NCBI RefSeq assembly: GCF_021441885.1
Contig: NZ_CP090440.1
Span: 1-64,000 of the forward strand
Direction: 5' to 3'
Origin: Vibrio maritimus
GTDB taxonomy: Bacteria > Pseudomonadota > Gammaproteobacteria > Enterobacterales > Vibrionaceae
Length of the DNA stretch: 64,000 nt
Shown here piece by piece: positions 46,852-55,313 of the stretch. Every line of letters starts with the position of its first letter. The first letter of the stretch is position 1. Made by a program: the position numbers and the translations under genes. Under the pieces are notes generated by a model. It was not told the origin of the DNA. It did no database searches and worked only from the letters and a program-made list of their open reading frames with translations.

Positions 46852-47574
46852 ATGGATTTTGTGATGACAATTATATACGACACGTCTTTTATTGATGTCA
46901 ATTTAGCAGGACAAAAAATTTTTCCAACCAACTTAAATGACAATGAAGATACAACACAAAAATTGGAAATATTAAGTAGACCTCTATCAGGGAGAAATAT
47001 TCAACATTTAGTTAACAATTTAGAACAGAATGGTCTTGGATACCGTATAGACACAAATGTATTATCCCAAATAGCTATAAACACAAATTTACAAAATAGT
47101 CATCTGTTCATAAATTTAACCAATAGTTCTCTGCATAAAATTAATATCAATAACATTATATCTAAGTTAGATAATATTAAGGGAATTGTTACACTTGAAA
47201 TATCTGAGTCATACCATGGTTGGCGTCATGATGAATGTTTGAATTCTATTATGCTATTAAAAGAACTAGGATATTCAATAGCAATCGACGACTTTTCAAA
47301 TAACTATAAATTCTCTCTCGATGAACTAAATCAAATAAAACCCGACTATATAAAAATTGATAAAGACTGCTTTACTACACTTTCTGAAAAACGATTACAA
47401 CATCTTATTGCAACGTTAAGAAAACACGTGACAGAAAGCAATATTCTCATTGAAGGAGTATCTAGCAAACACTTATTAGATAAAGCGGCTTTTGTTGGGG
47501 CCAACTATATTCAAGGTTACTTTCTGCATACTCCAGAACTAATTTCCAGCCCAGTTAAGCTAGAGATTTTTTAG
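46852..47574 (+). CDS. EAL-domain protein (stand-alone)
   Basis: About 240 residues consisting of one EAL domain, the fold that cleaves cyclic di-GMP. Visible motifs: EILSRPLSG (EAL position), NLTNSSL, TLEISES, AIDDFSNNYKFS (in place of DDFGTG), DYIKIDKD (catalytic Lys region), IEGVSS and NYIQGYFLHTPE. Key acidic residues and the Lys are kept, but Gly in loop 6 is Ser/Asn and the AEGVE Glu is Ser, so it may be a weak enzyme or a binding-only regulator, as with stand-alone EAL proteins such as YdiV. The start is uncertain (46852 or 46864; both lack a good ribosome site). Confidence 0.75.
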   Translation: MDFVMTIIYDTSFIDVNLAGQKIFPTNLNDNEDTTQKLEILSRPLSGRNIQHLVNNLEQNGLGYRIDTNVLSQIAINTNLQNSHLFINLTNSSLHKININNIISKLDNIKGIVTLEISESYHGWRHDECLNSIMLLKELGYSIAIDDFSNNYKFSLDELNQIKPDYIKIDKDCFTTLSEKRLQHLIATLRKHVTESNILIEGVSSKHLLDKAAFVGANYIQGYFLHTPELISSPVKLEIF

Positions 47575-47689
47575 AACATCAGCCATGTCCAAATATCTGA
47601 TTTTTTTGCAACATTCTCATATGACAAGTAATATTAAAAATGTAATCCGTCAGTAGCTGACATAACAGATAACAAAAACAAAAGATACA

Positions 47690-48270
47690 ATCTATGACCA
47701 TCATAAAAAGGACTTTGAGTGCTACCGTAGCTTGAATGATGTCATCACTCACGCGCTTCTTCACTTACTCAACCAGATATCCCAGAGCCAACGTTTTGTT
47801 CCGGTGGTCAAACGCAACGGGATATTGTTGAAATACCTCAAAGCCAAGGTGAACAACAAGCAGCTTTCCAGCATTAAGAAAGACATAAAGTTGATGATAC
47901 AGACGGCGAGAACGAAGGGAAACAATTTAGAAATGAGACTATACGACTTAAACAAGAAGGCGACTCAGACCAAGATAGACGGCTTAGAAAAACTCTACGG
48001 TCTTTTGGTTTACTTGTACGATGAAGATGGCATCGAGTAATAAAGCTCTTTGAGGAAGGGACCAAGACAGAGCCAAGTATTCTTTATATGTTACAAGAAT
48101 ACATAGAGCATGGTTTTGATAAAGCCACTGGTAAGTAACAAACACCGGTATCGATGTTGATTCACACGAACGCGCACCAGAACTAATAGAAACCATCAAT
48201 AAACACTGTTGGTTTGTGGCAGAGATAAAAAAGGAGTGGAATGACAAACCCATGGTGTGTCTTAGTTCCA
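47690..48270 (+). pseudogene. DUF2913-family gene, second copy, broken
   Basis: The first half (LNDVITHALLHLLNQISQSQRFVPVVKRNGILLKYLKAKV ... LYGLLVYLYDEDGIE) matches the gene at 19826 closely. A TAA follows DGIE at 48038-48040, and the family sequence continues in another frame (LFEEGTKTEPSILYMLQEYIEHGF, then VSMLIH), with another stop. One frameshift and at least one nonsense change. Confidence 0.78.
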
Positions 48271-49317
48271 ACTAGATCTGATACTTCTATTTGAATAGAA
48301 GAGAGTTACCCACTTTGATTAAAGGTGCTTAATCACTAATCAAAAACAGTAAGAGGTAACTCTCATGCTTCATACTAGCAATCCAATCATCAAACACAAA
48401 GCTGGGCTTCTCAATCTTGCAGAAGAACTCGGTAACGTATCAAAAGCCTGTAAAGTTATGGCCGTCTCAAAAGATACGTTCTATCGCTATCAGGGGTTGG
48501 TAGAAACAACAGGTCTTGATGGACTCATTAGCCAAAGCCACAGAGCTCCAGACTTGAAGAGCCGTATCGATAACGTAACTGAGCAAGCCGTGCTTAAGTA
48601 CGCCATCGATTTTTCAGCCCATGGACAAGTTAGAACAAGCAACGAACTACGTAAGCTTAGTGTATTCGTCTCTCCAAGTGGCGTTCGTTCAATCTGGCTT
48701 CGCAATGATCTAGAGAACTTCAAGAAGCGCCTTGTAGCGCTAGAAAAATAGGCGGCAGAAAACGGTATAATTCTAATGGATGAACAAGTTGCCGCCCTTG
48801 AGCGAAAGAAGCATGATGATGAAGCTTTTAGTAAGATACAAACAGCGCACCCTGGCTATCTCGGCTCTCAAGGCACGTTTTATGTTGGCAACCTTAAAGG
48901 TGTTGGGCGTATCTATCAGCAGACGTTCGTTGATACCTACAGTAAGATCGCCTTCGCTTAGCTCTACACGACAAAAACACCAATCTCCGCAACAGATATG
49001 TTAAATGATAAGGTTCTTCCGTACTTCGAAGCACGCGAGCTACCAATGCTGCGAATCTTAACTGACCTAGGCACTGAATATTGTGGCCGTGTTAAGCTGC
49101 ATGACTACCAACTCTACCTAGCCATCAATGACATCGACCACACGAAAACTAAAGCGATGTCGCCACAAACAAATAGTACCTGCGAACGCTTCCACAAAAT
49201 CATATTAAATGAGTTCTACCAAGTGACATTCAGAAAAAACTGTATGGTTCACTGGAAGAGTTACAGAAAGATCTGAAGGAATGGATGGACTACTACAACA
49301 ATCATCGTACTCATCAA
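48258..49317 (+). pseudogene. IS481-family element/transposase, disrupted
   Basis: The N-terminal helix-turn-helix (KHKAGLLNLAEELGNVSKACKVMAVSKDTFYRY) and integrase core are readable: HPGYLGSQGTFYVGNLKGVG, RILTDLGTEYCGR (Asp), AINDIDHTKTKAMSPQTNSTCERFHK (Glu) and WMDYYNNHRTHQG. In-frame stops follow VALEK (48749) and KIAFA (48959), and there is a frame change near 49240. The 3' end is cut at 49317 by an IS5 terminus. The 5' boundary is approximate. Confidence 0.8.
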
Positions 49318-49385
49318 GGCTTTGTTGCGTAATTCGGACAGAAAACCAAACCGTCTGAAATTGAGTGATTCTTAAACAACAAACT
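49318..49385 (-). mobile_element. IS5 terminal fragment
   Basis: ggctttgttgcgtaattcggacag through aaacaacaaactgagtttt is the right 65-70 bases of the IS5 element (as at 17235-17300, inverted). The rest of the element is missing. It lies at the junction of the IS481 relic and the toxin-antitoxin remnant, so an adjacent deletion is likely. Confidence 0.8.
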
Positions 49386-49626
49386 GAGTTTTTACAATTG
49401 AGTCGAGTTTTTTCCACTCTTTTTGAGCCTCGACTTTGAACGTCAATTTATACGTAACCTCTATTTCATCCGATCTCTTACGTTCTTCAACAATTTGAGC
49501 AAGCTCAATGTCTTCGAGCTTATCCATTAGACGTTCATAAGCTTCAGCAGGAACGCAATAAAAAACGGGCTGACTACGATTTAATACTGCAACGGGAAAA
49601 CCGTCGGATTCTTCAATTACAGCCAT
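49386..49626 (-). pseudogene. Phd/YefM-type antitoxin fused in frame to a RelE toxin start, truncated
   Basis: An 84-codon frame (to 49372, the last few codons from IS5). The first 52 or so residues are an antitoxin of the RelB/Phd type: FPVAVLNRSQPVFYCVPAEAYERLMDKLEDIELAQIVEER. It then runs without a stop into TYKLTFKVEAQKEWKKLDSIVK, the N-terminus of a RelE-family mRNA interferase, in which the toxin Met and the antitoxin stop are missing. The toxin's catalytic C-terminal half is replaced by the IS5 end. An in-frame deletion fused the two genes. The product could still bind DNA and a cognate toxin made elsewhere; this is inference. Confidence 0.72.
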
Positions 49627-49699
49627 TAGATTTTTTTAGCTCGCTGATTGCTTATTGAACTATCAGCAAGTATTGGGCGAACACTCATAACAACCTACC

Positions 49700-50036
49700 A
49701 TTCAAGGGAAGTAATACTTCAGTTTTAGCTCGTTTGTTAACGTAACGCTTGGTGTCTTTAGGGTGACCAGACTTGAACCGTTGGAGGTAATAACAAGATA
49801 TTTCAAACCTAAATCAATACCGACAGTGTTTTTGGCTCGAAACGGCAAAGCATAAATCGTATTGCTCTTGATTAGCTTTTGGTGTTTAGCGTAAATATTG
49901 TTTGGTGTGATTTCTAGCACATAGGAGACCACCAAATTTTGATCTAATATGATTGTTTGAAGTCGTCGTAAATTTGCCGTGTATTGGACAATAAATACTG
50001 AAGGGATACTTCATACCTTTATAATCGACATACTGG
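49700..50036 (-). pseudogene. TnpB (IS605/IS607 type) remnant
   Basis: The minus strand carries NTVGIDLGLKYLVITSNGS, the RuvC-I motif of TnpB RNA-guided nucleases (ancestors of Cas12), preceded by about 60 residues resembling the beta strand region. After LVTLKTP the similarity decays and a stop follows at 49702. The RuvC-II, zinc-finger and RuvC-III parts and the upstream part are gone. Confidence 0.65.
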
Positions 50037-50040
50037 TAGG

Positions 50041-50957
50041 GCTTTGTTGCCGAATTCAACGAAAGAGCGGACGCTAGTTAAATAGTTCGTATTTTAAACA
50101 ACATACTGCGTTTCGGGCATACCTATCCCAGTTAGCTTGTTGAGTGCTTTAATCATGGCGTAGGCCTCTACAACTTGTGCGTTGTAATCTCGAAGCGTGA
50201 GTGAAGCTCCTAGTAGTTGTTTTACTCGATACATAGCGGTCTCCGACAATGACCGCTTATGGTAACCATACTTCTGTTTCCACTTTTTGTTCGAGCCATA
50301 GAGCTTTTGGCAGCCAACTGCCAGATTACGTGGATGCCCTTTTTCCCAGAAAGCGGCACCTTCGCGCGGAGGGATTAAAGGTGTCGCTTTCTTAACCCTA
50401 ATCGCCCTGTGACACTCTCTTGTATCGTATGCACCATCTCCCGAGATTTCCTTGATGGTTCGGCGTGTTTGTTTAAGTAGATTGGGGAGTACTTCCGCAT
50501 CAGTCACACTTGATAGTGTCAGCTCTGCGGTGACAATTTCATGTGTATCTGTATCAACCGCAAGATGGAGTTTACGCCAGGCTCGACGGCTTATACAGGT
50601 ATAGTGCGGACAAATCAATGGAACATTCGCTAATTTAAATACTGAGTCTATGAAGCCCTGTAGCGCCCTTAGGGGGAAGGAAAAGAAGCGCTTCACCATG
50701 AGAGCGGTCGTGATAGCTAAGTCACTAAACAATCGGGGTCTGCCACGTCTATGCTGTTTAGGTTGTTTCCACTCGGTTATTGCTTCTTCGTCAATCCAAA
50801 ACATGAGTGAACCTCGATTGACTAGGGAGTTGTTGTACTTGCGCCAGTTGGTGGTTTTATAGCGAGGCTTCGGCATGAAATCAAAGTCAGTGAATGAATA
50901 TTCCTGATCTGATCGTAAGATTTTGATTTAGTTCAGTCGATTTCGGCAACAAAGCCT
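50041..50957 (-). mobile_element. IS5-family element, copy 3 (divergent, internally deleted)
   Basis: Ends ggctttgttgccgaattc (50041) and, inverted, ggctttgttgccgaaatcgactgaac (50932-50957). Related to the IS5 at 16272 but clearly diverged. It cuts the gene that starts at 51090. Confidence 0.88.
50094..50876 (-). pseudogene. IS5-family transposase with internal deletion
   Basis: The 260-codon frame is open from MPKPRYKTTNWRKYNNSL to LNKLTGIGMPETQYVV but jumps from CISRRA directly to WRKLHLAVDTDTHE. Compared with the copy at 42958, about 46 codons are missing, including the first catalytic Asp region (LAIDATGLKVYGEGEW). The deletion is in frame. The product lacks one DDE residue and should be inactive, although it could act as a DNA-binding inhibitor. 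Confidence 0.85.
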
Positions 50958-51090
50958 ACTGGTAGTCGTATCGTCCACTAAACTTTTCAGTGGCTTGTTG
51001 AGTGGAGTACTCTTTGGCGGCTTTCTTGGTCGAATTTATTTGGCTCACGCTTTTCTGTATAGCTATTAAGTTACTATCTAAGATGGTCAT
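50958..51090 (-). pseudogene. 5' end of an unknown gene cut by IS5
   Basis: A strong ribosome site (GAGGGGAG) precedes an ATG at 51090. The frame MTILDSNLIAIQKSVSQINSTKKAAKEYSTQQ...FSGRYDYQ runs 44 codons into the IS5 end. Helical, polar; not recognised. The quality of the start argues for a real gene inactivated by insertion. Confidence 0.55.
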
Positions 51091-51526
51091 TATCTCCCCT
51101 CTCAAGCTTACCTAAAACTGTCGAAGTAAGTTGAGTTAGTTATAGTGCTCTACAAAGGAAAAGCTTTAGTTTAAGAGTAGCGAGGCAAAATCAAACCGAA
51201 ACAAAATCGCATCACAAACACTTAACATTTGGCAAGAATCTGTAATTTTCTTTCAGGGTAAAAATTGAAAGGGTTGGTGGCAGAAAGCATTAATTTTACA
51301 TAAAGTAAAGAATCTCCCCCTAAAATATAAGCCCTTGTTAGTAATGTTCGGTTTGACCGGGTTCTTACGATAACCGTCAACTTTTCAATATCAAAACTCA
51401 TCGATAATCAAAACTGATCAGACTTTGTTTTTGATATGGGTTTGAGACACCCGCTTTCAACCCTTGTAAATTAAAGAGATCGGCGTTTGATGGCAGTTAT
51501 CGCAGCTACACGGCCATTGTCCCTTA

Positions 51527-51560
51527 AACAAATTTAAAACATTAATGTTTTAAATTTGTT
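51527..51560. repeat. Perfect 34-bp AT-rich palindrome
   Basis: aacaaatttaaaacatt followed directly by its exact complement. No loop bases. Could be a regulator binding site, replication or transfer-related structure, or a site for cruciform extrusion. Confidence 0.7.
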
Positions 51561-51584
51561 AACTAAATCTCGTTTTTATTAATT

Positions 51585-51606
51585 TAAAGCATGCATGATG
51601 CTTTTT
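51585..51606 (+). terminator. Terminator-like hairpin
   Basis: taaagcat gcatg atgcttttt: a seven- to eight-base stem with T5 after it. It could end a rightward transcript, but no intact rightward gene lies just upstream. A second inverted repeat (cacttttattgttgagcggcaataataaaggtg) follows at about 51617-51649. Confidence 0.4.
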
Positions 51607-51714
51607 GCTTGGCTCACTTTTATTGTTGAGCGGCAATAATAAAGGTGATCTTGCTAAACAAAGAAGCACTACGTACTGTGTGTCAGAGCAGTACGTCTTA
51701 CACTTACATTGGCT

Positions 51715-51963
51715 TCAGTTCCTACCAAGCATCACCCCATGCTCCCGCAGTGAAAGCACCTCTCTGCCGTATAATCCATAGCAATGAATCATGATGTAGC
51801 GGTATTTATCAGGAAGGTTGCTAATGAGTGCTTCAATATGTACTTGCAAGCTTTGATTTTGATGAGAGTGGTCTGGCTGCTCATGATCCTCCGACGGTAT
51901 AGCGTCATGGTGAAGGGGAGCAAAGCTGCAATCAACCGTGACCCTAAGTTCAATATCACCCAC
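51715..51963 (-). CDS. Possible sigma-70 region 4-like small protein
   Basis: 82 residues from a GTG at 51963 (in-frame stop just before it). The C-terminal part, LQVHIEALISNLPDKYRYIMIHCYGLYGREVLSLREHGVMLG, follows the sigma region 4 pattern (Lp-R-vi...yGL.g.e..sL.eiG..LG), ending where the recognition helix should begin. It is therefore either a truncated sigma-like regulator or a remnant. The N-terminal 35 residues are not recognised. An IS6 relic lies immediately upstream and may have removed the real start. Confidence 0.4.
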   Translation of the reverse strand: MGDIELRVTVDCSFAPLHHDAIPSEDHEQPDHSHQNQSLQVHIEALISNLPDKYRYIMIHCYGLYGREVLSLREHGVMLGRN

Positions 51964-51984
51964 TCATCTTGATAAGCTCGCCTA

Positions 51985-52297
51985 CATGCCCCAACTCTCC
52001 ATTAACTTGTTCGGAAATCTCGCTAACTGAGGGAAATGGTGGACTAAAGAGAGCATTTGATAACGCCTCATTTTCTTACGAAGTAGCGGCGCAAGCTCAA
52101 TAAACCAACGGTAGATAGCCAACGACTTACTGAGCCCCCCCCCCCCCGCTCTTGCAGCATATCGCTGAGGTTGGCCTAACTCATTGGAGTAGTGCAGTAC
52201 CATCGAATGCTCCACTAGATGATTACTGGAGCAAAGCGTTTCTATTTAAACTCGTTCGTCATTGATTTAACCAATCATTACCACAGACGATGACAGC
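51985..52297 (-). pseudogene. IS6 subtype B transposase, 5' remnant with long C/G run
   Basis: Minus-strand match to the start of the copy at 27541 (FKW...CSPVII, ANLSDMLQER, IYRWFIELAPLLRKKMRRYQM). A run of 13 C (52135-52147 on the plus strand) stands where the 27541 copy has six G, so the frame is lost by homopolymer growth. About 30 bases near the terminus are also missing. It abuts repeat copy C. Confidence 0.75.
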
Positions 52298-52299
52298 AA

Positions 52300-52790
52300 C
52301 AAGCCCGCACTCATACGGTTTTGCCTGCGTATTACCAAGGCACGCAAACTTAACGTTAATGCCTTCCCTATTCAAACGAGAGTTGAACGTCCATTTGACC
52401 GGCATTGAAATGCCATTTAATCGTGCGGTCTATCGAGACTTAATTGCGCTTATTAACAAGATGCCATCGTATCGCGCTCCTCTACAAACTTTCACACTCT
52501 ATCGATCCGAATATTGAAAAGGGAGTCCAGAGTTCAAAACAGCGATATTAGTCATAAATATCAATTACTTCTCTCTCGATATACCGAGAAAAATATAGAT
52601 AAAAAAAGCGAGTAAAGAAACCCTTCTCGCCTAAATGATTAATATCTGGATGAAAATACGATTAGACACAGGCATACTAATACAATATTCAATCAAATGC
52701 ATATTGACTTTCCCTATTTTTCATAGAAAGTCACACTTTCTTTTCAATGCAACAACATTTATAGGGAAGCGTGACTCAGCAGGTAGCCCA
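52300..52790. repeat. Three-copy plasmid repeat, copy C
   Basis: Shares order and sequence with copy B from tcatacggttttgcctgcg onward, but lacks about 115 bases between two tatcg sequences. Contains the hairpin gcgagtaaagaaacccttctcgc with flanking A-run (T-run on the minus strand). Continues past the point where an IS6 interrupts copy B, ending near cgtgactcagcaggtagc. Confidence 0.7.
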
Positions 52791-53111
52791 CTAAGGCGTA
52801 GAACGACATTGAGTCCTACCCCCCTCTTTTTTACCCTACATGTACACACAAGGGGCGTCTCACTATGTACACCAAACCATTTAACACCACCGCTCTCTGA
52901 AATAAGCATCGATACGGACCTCATTGATATTCCTTCACCTTTGAGGAGGGAGCTCAAAGTCATCAGTTTAAATTTACCGACAAACCACATTGCCTTCCTT
53001 CCTCAAGTCATAGATGAATTTGCCGGATCGATGATCATGGTAATCAATAGCATGATGATGGATATGTTAGCCGCTATCGTGACAAAAAATAAACCGTCGG
53101 CGTTTCGTTAA
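52791..53111 (+). CDS. Possible small protein after repeat copy C
   Basis: The open frame (continuous from 52635 through the repeat) ends with a plausible protein: LSEISIDTDLIDIPSPLRRELKVISLNLPTNHIAFLPQVIDEFAGSM...LAAIVTKNKPSAFR. No ATG or ribosome site introduces it, so it may be the end of a broken gene. Not recognised. Confidence 0.3.
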   Translation, partial: LRRRTTLSPTPLFFTLHVHTRGVSLCTPNHLTPPLSEISIDTDLIDIPSPLRRELKVISLNLPTNHIAFLPQVIDEFAGSMIMVINSMMMDMLAAIVTKNKPSAFR

Positions 53112-53546
53112 AAAAGGCAGCACCGCTTAATCAATAAGCGCCCCCCTCGTTGTTTATTTTTGACTGATAAAGCGACAATATACTTCAGTGAAGCATATTG
53201 TCATTTATGAGAATCAAACCCGTAAGTTATAGTGACATTTAAAGGAAAAGTGATCCCTTACAGTACATTGGACGCGAGAACTTCGGCTATAATTTGATCA
53301 ATGAACTTTTCTATGCTAAGTATTTGCATTAATACACAGTGCAAATTCTTCAATTCTACCTTCGAAAGAGAAAGTTTCATATAGCACTTAAACCCAGTTT
53401 CATTGTCAAATAAACAGGCAAACACACTCAACGTCGTAGAGAAATAGAAAAAGCCTAGAAATACCTCAGAGCTAAACCAAGCGAGCCCTCACGACAAGAT
53501 CTGACTGGACTTCTTAGCCTTTCAGTAAGCAGGGCATTCCTAACTT
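53112..53546. other. Downstream region of second DUF1501 operon
   Basis: About 435 bases. It includes a near-perfect 29-base inverted repeat at 53174-53202 (gacaatatacttca g tgaagcatattgtc) that may help end the leftward transcript or bind a regulator. Otherwise nothing recognised. Confidence 0.4.
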
Positions 53547-55310
53547 TTAAAAGAGAGCAGAATGTCCCCAAACCTCAATGCCACTGAAGTTATTCCATTC
53601 TCTGAGGGAGGGGGTATTAGGATCGTTGTTGCCATTGCAAATCAATCGAACAAATTGCACATTACGACGTTCAACAACTTGCGTAACCCAACTATTAGTA
53701 TTCCCCGGACTGGTATATTTAACAACTTTCTCATATAAATTACCATCGGTAGAAACCATCACATCAACAAAGTACTGCCTGGCATCGCCTTTATACTGGC
53801 GCAACTTGATAAAATCGATGTAGCAAGGCTCAGACAACATGATTGTGTAGATTACACCTGTACCTTTTGCAGACCACTTGGTCGCTGGGTCGCCATCAAT
53901 AGCATTGATAGCAGCACCTGTGCCATTAGGATTTTCTGCGCTGGCATTAATAGCAAAAGGGGGAAGCAGCTCAGATGGTGTTTGTCCCCCCCCTAAAGGA
54001 AGGAAAGATAGATAGCGGCTCCCAAACGGGTAATCATTGCTCGGGTTCAGACTTGGAAATATATAATCAATAGCGGACTCAGGTAACCCGAACCACCGTC
54101 CTAATGTCGCTGCCATTTGCTCGCTTGACTGAGATGGTTTGAACTTATTACCAAAAGCATCTTCGCCACCAACAGCAAACTGAGGGTATTGCCCATGAGC
54201 CTTAGTTCCATCCACGGCTCCCCCTAGTACTAGTTGATTGGCTCCCCAACCATGATCGGTTCCTCTATTAGCATTCTCATTAATACTACGGCCAAAGTCA
54301 GACATAGTAAACACAACTGTATCATCAGCTAAGCCATCACGCTCCAGAGAAGCATAGAACGTAGCTAGTACCTCATCCAGCTGAGCAAGAAGGTGATCAT
54401 TTGATTTTCCATGGGTGTCAAATCCTCCCATGATTACCGTAAATACCTGCTTAGCGTGACCTATCCCTTTAGCAGCTTGCATCATCTGTTTGACGGTTTG
54501 CAATGAGTTGGCCAACATCCCCCCCGTAATTGTTTCATCCGGTGGATATTGTGACAGTTGGTCATTAACTTGATTTTGGGTTTGTTGCAAAAAGGCCAAA
54601 CGGTCTTGCCATTCTTTGTCAAAGGGACTACCACCAATCTGGTTTGTGTAATCTTGATAATATTTTGCAAACGCAGGTGAATTTTTTAATATATTCAGTC
54701 CAGGAGATTCACCTGCCTTCATACGCAATTGTTTGGATTCTTTGCCTGCGATATGGAACCCATTAACATTGATGGATTCAGGTAGGGCTATATTAGGATC
54801 GTATAAAAAGTCCATCATTGCTCCGACCCAACTACCAACATAACTTTGGCTTTCTGGATTCCAACGCGTTTGCCACATTTTCGTACCTGTACTGTGAGAG
54901 CCAAGACTGGAGGGACGAGGATAGACTCTCCCATCGAGGGGCTCAATCAACGGTCCAACATTAGTTATTACGGAACCTTTTTGCTCAGAAAGTAATTGGG
55001 CTACCTTGGGCATACTAGGGTGTAAACCAAGCTCAACATTGTTGTCGGTATGCAAACCTGTGTACAGAATGTCGTCTAGTTCAACTCCATTTGGTCGCGC
55101 TTTTTTAAATTGCGTGTAATTGGCAGCAGTTCGAGGTAAAACCATATTGAAGGAGTCATTGCCGCCAGCCAAATGCACAGCGACCAATGCCTTATAGCCA
55201 CTGTTTCCTTCAGCTAACGCAGTAGAAGGCAGCGTCAAGCATAGTGGGACACTACCTACTGCCATAACGGCGCCACTCGATTGTAAAAATTGTCTTCTAT
55301 TGAGTTTCAT
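53547..55310 (-). CDS. DUF1501 protein with Tat signal and F5/8-type C domain
   Basis: 587 residues. The N-terminus MKLNRRQFLQSSGAVMAVGS is a twin-arginine signal. The DUF1501 core (about 35-430) has LVAVHLAGGNDSFNMVLP, MGGFDTHGKSNDHLLAQLD and FTMSDFGRSINENANRGTDHGWG, the metal-binding-like pattern of the alkaline phosphatase superfamily. The C-terminal 130 residues (NAIDGDPATKWSAKGTG, WNNFSGIEVWG) form a discoidin/F5-8 type C carbohydrate-binding domain, absent from the DUF1501 protein at 28476. It starts 3 bp after the DUF1800 gene stop, so they are coupled. Likely exported as a folded protein by Tat; enzymatic role unknown. Confidence 0.88.
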   Translation of the reverse strand: MKLNRRQFLQSSGAVMAVGSVPLCLTLPSTALAEGNSGYKALVAVHLAGGNDSFNMVLPRTAANYTQFKKARPNGVELDDILYTGLHTDNNVELGLHPSMPKVAQLLSEQKGSVITNVGPLIEPLDGRVYPRPSSLGSHSTGTKMWQTRWNPESQSYVGSWVGAMMDFLYDPNIALPESINVNGFHIAGKESKQLRMKAGESPGLNILKNSPAFAKYYQDYTNQIGGSPFDKEWQDRLAFLQQTQNQVNDQLSQYPPDETITGGMLANSLQTVKQMMQAAKGIGHAKQVFTVIMGGFDTHGKSNDHLLAQLDEVLATFYASLERDGLADDTVVFTMSDFGRSINENANRGTDHGWGANQLVLGGAVDGTKAHGQYPQFAVGGEDAFGNKFKPSQSSEQMAATLGRWFGLPESAIDYIFPSLNPSNDYPFGSRYLSFLPLGGGQTPSELLPPFAINASAENPNGTGAAINAIDGDPATKWSAKGTGVIYTIMLSEPCYIDFIKLRQYKGDARQYFVDVMVSTDGNLYEKVVKYTSPGNTNSWVTQVVERRNVQFVRLICNGNNDPNTPSLREWNNFSGIEVWGHSALF

Positions 55311-55313
55311 GTT

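Larger units (their letters stand above)
51091..51714. other. Gene-free region with palindromes
   Basis: About 620 bases without a supported gene. It holds three inverted repeats within 130 bases (51527-51560, 51585-51606, 51611-51650), listed separately. The promoter of the gene cut at 51090 is expected near 51100-51200. Confidence 0.45.

Noticed and set aside
27475..52297. 24 kb composite transposon bounded by IS6 subtype B relics
   Set aside because: The right copy is only a 5' fragment and no target duplication is visible, so the claim cannot be supported beyond a possibility.
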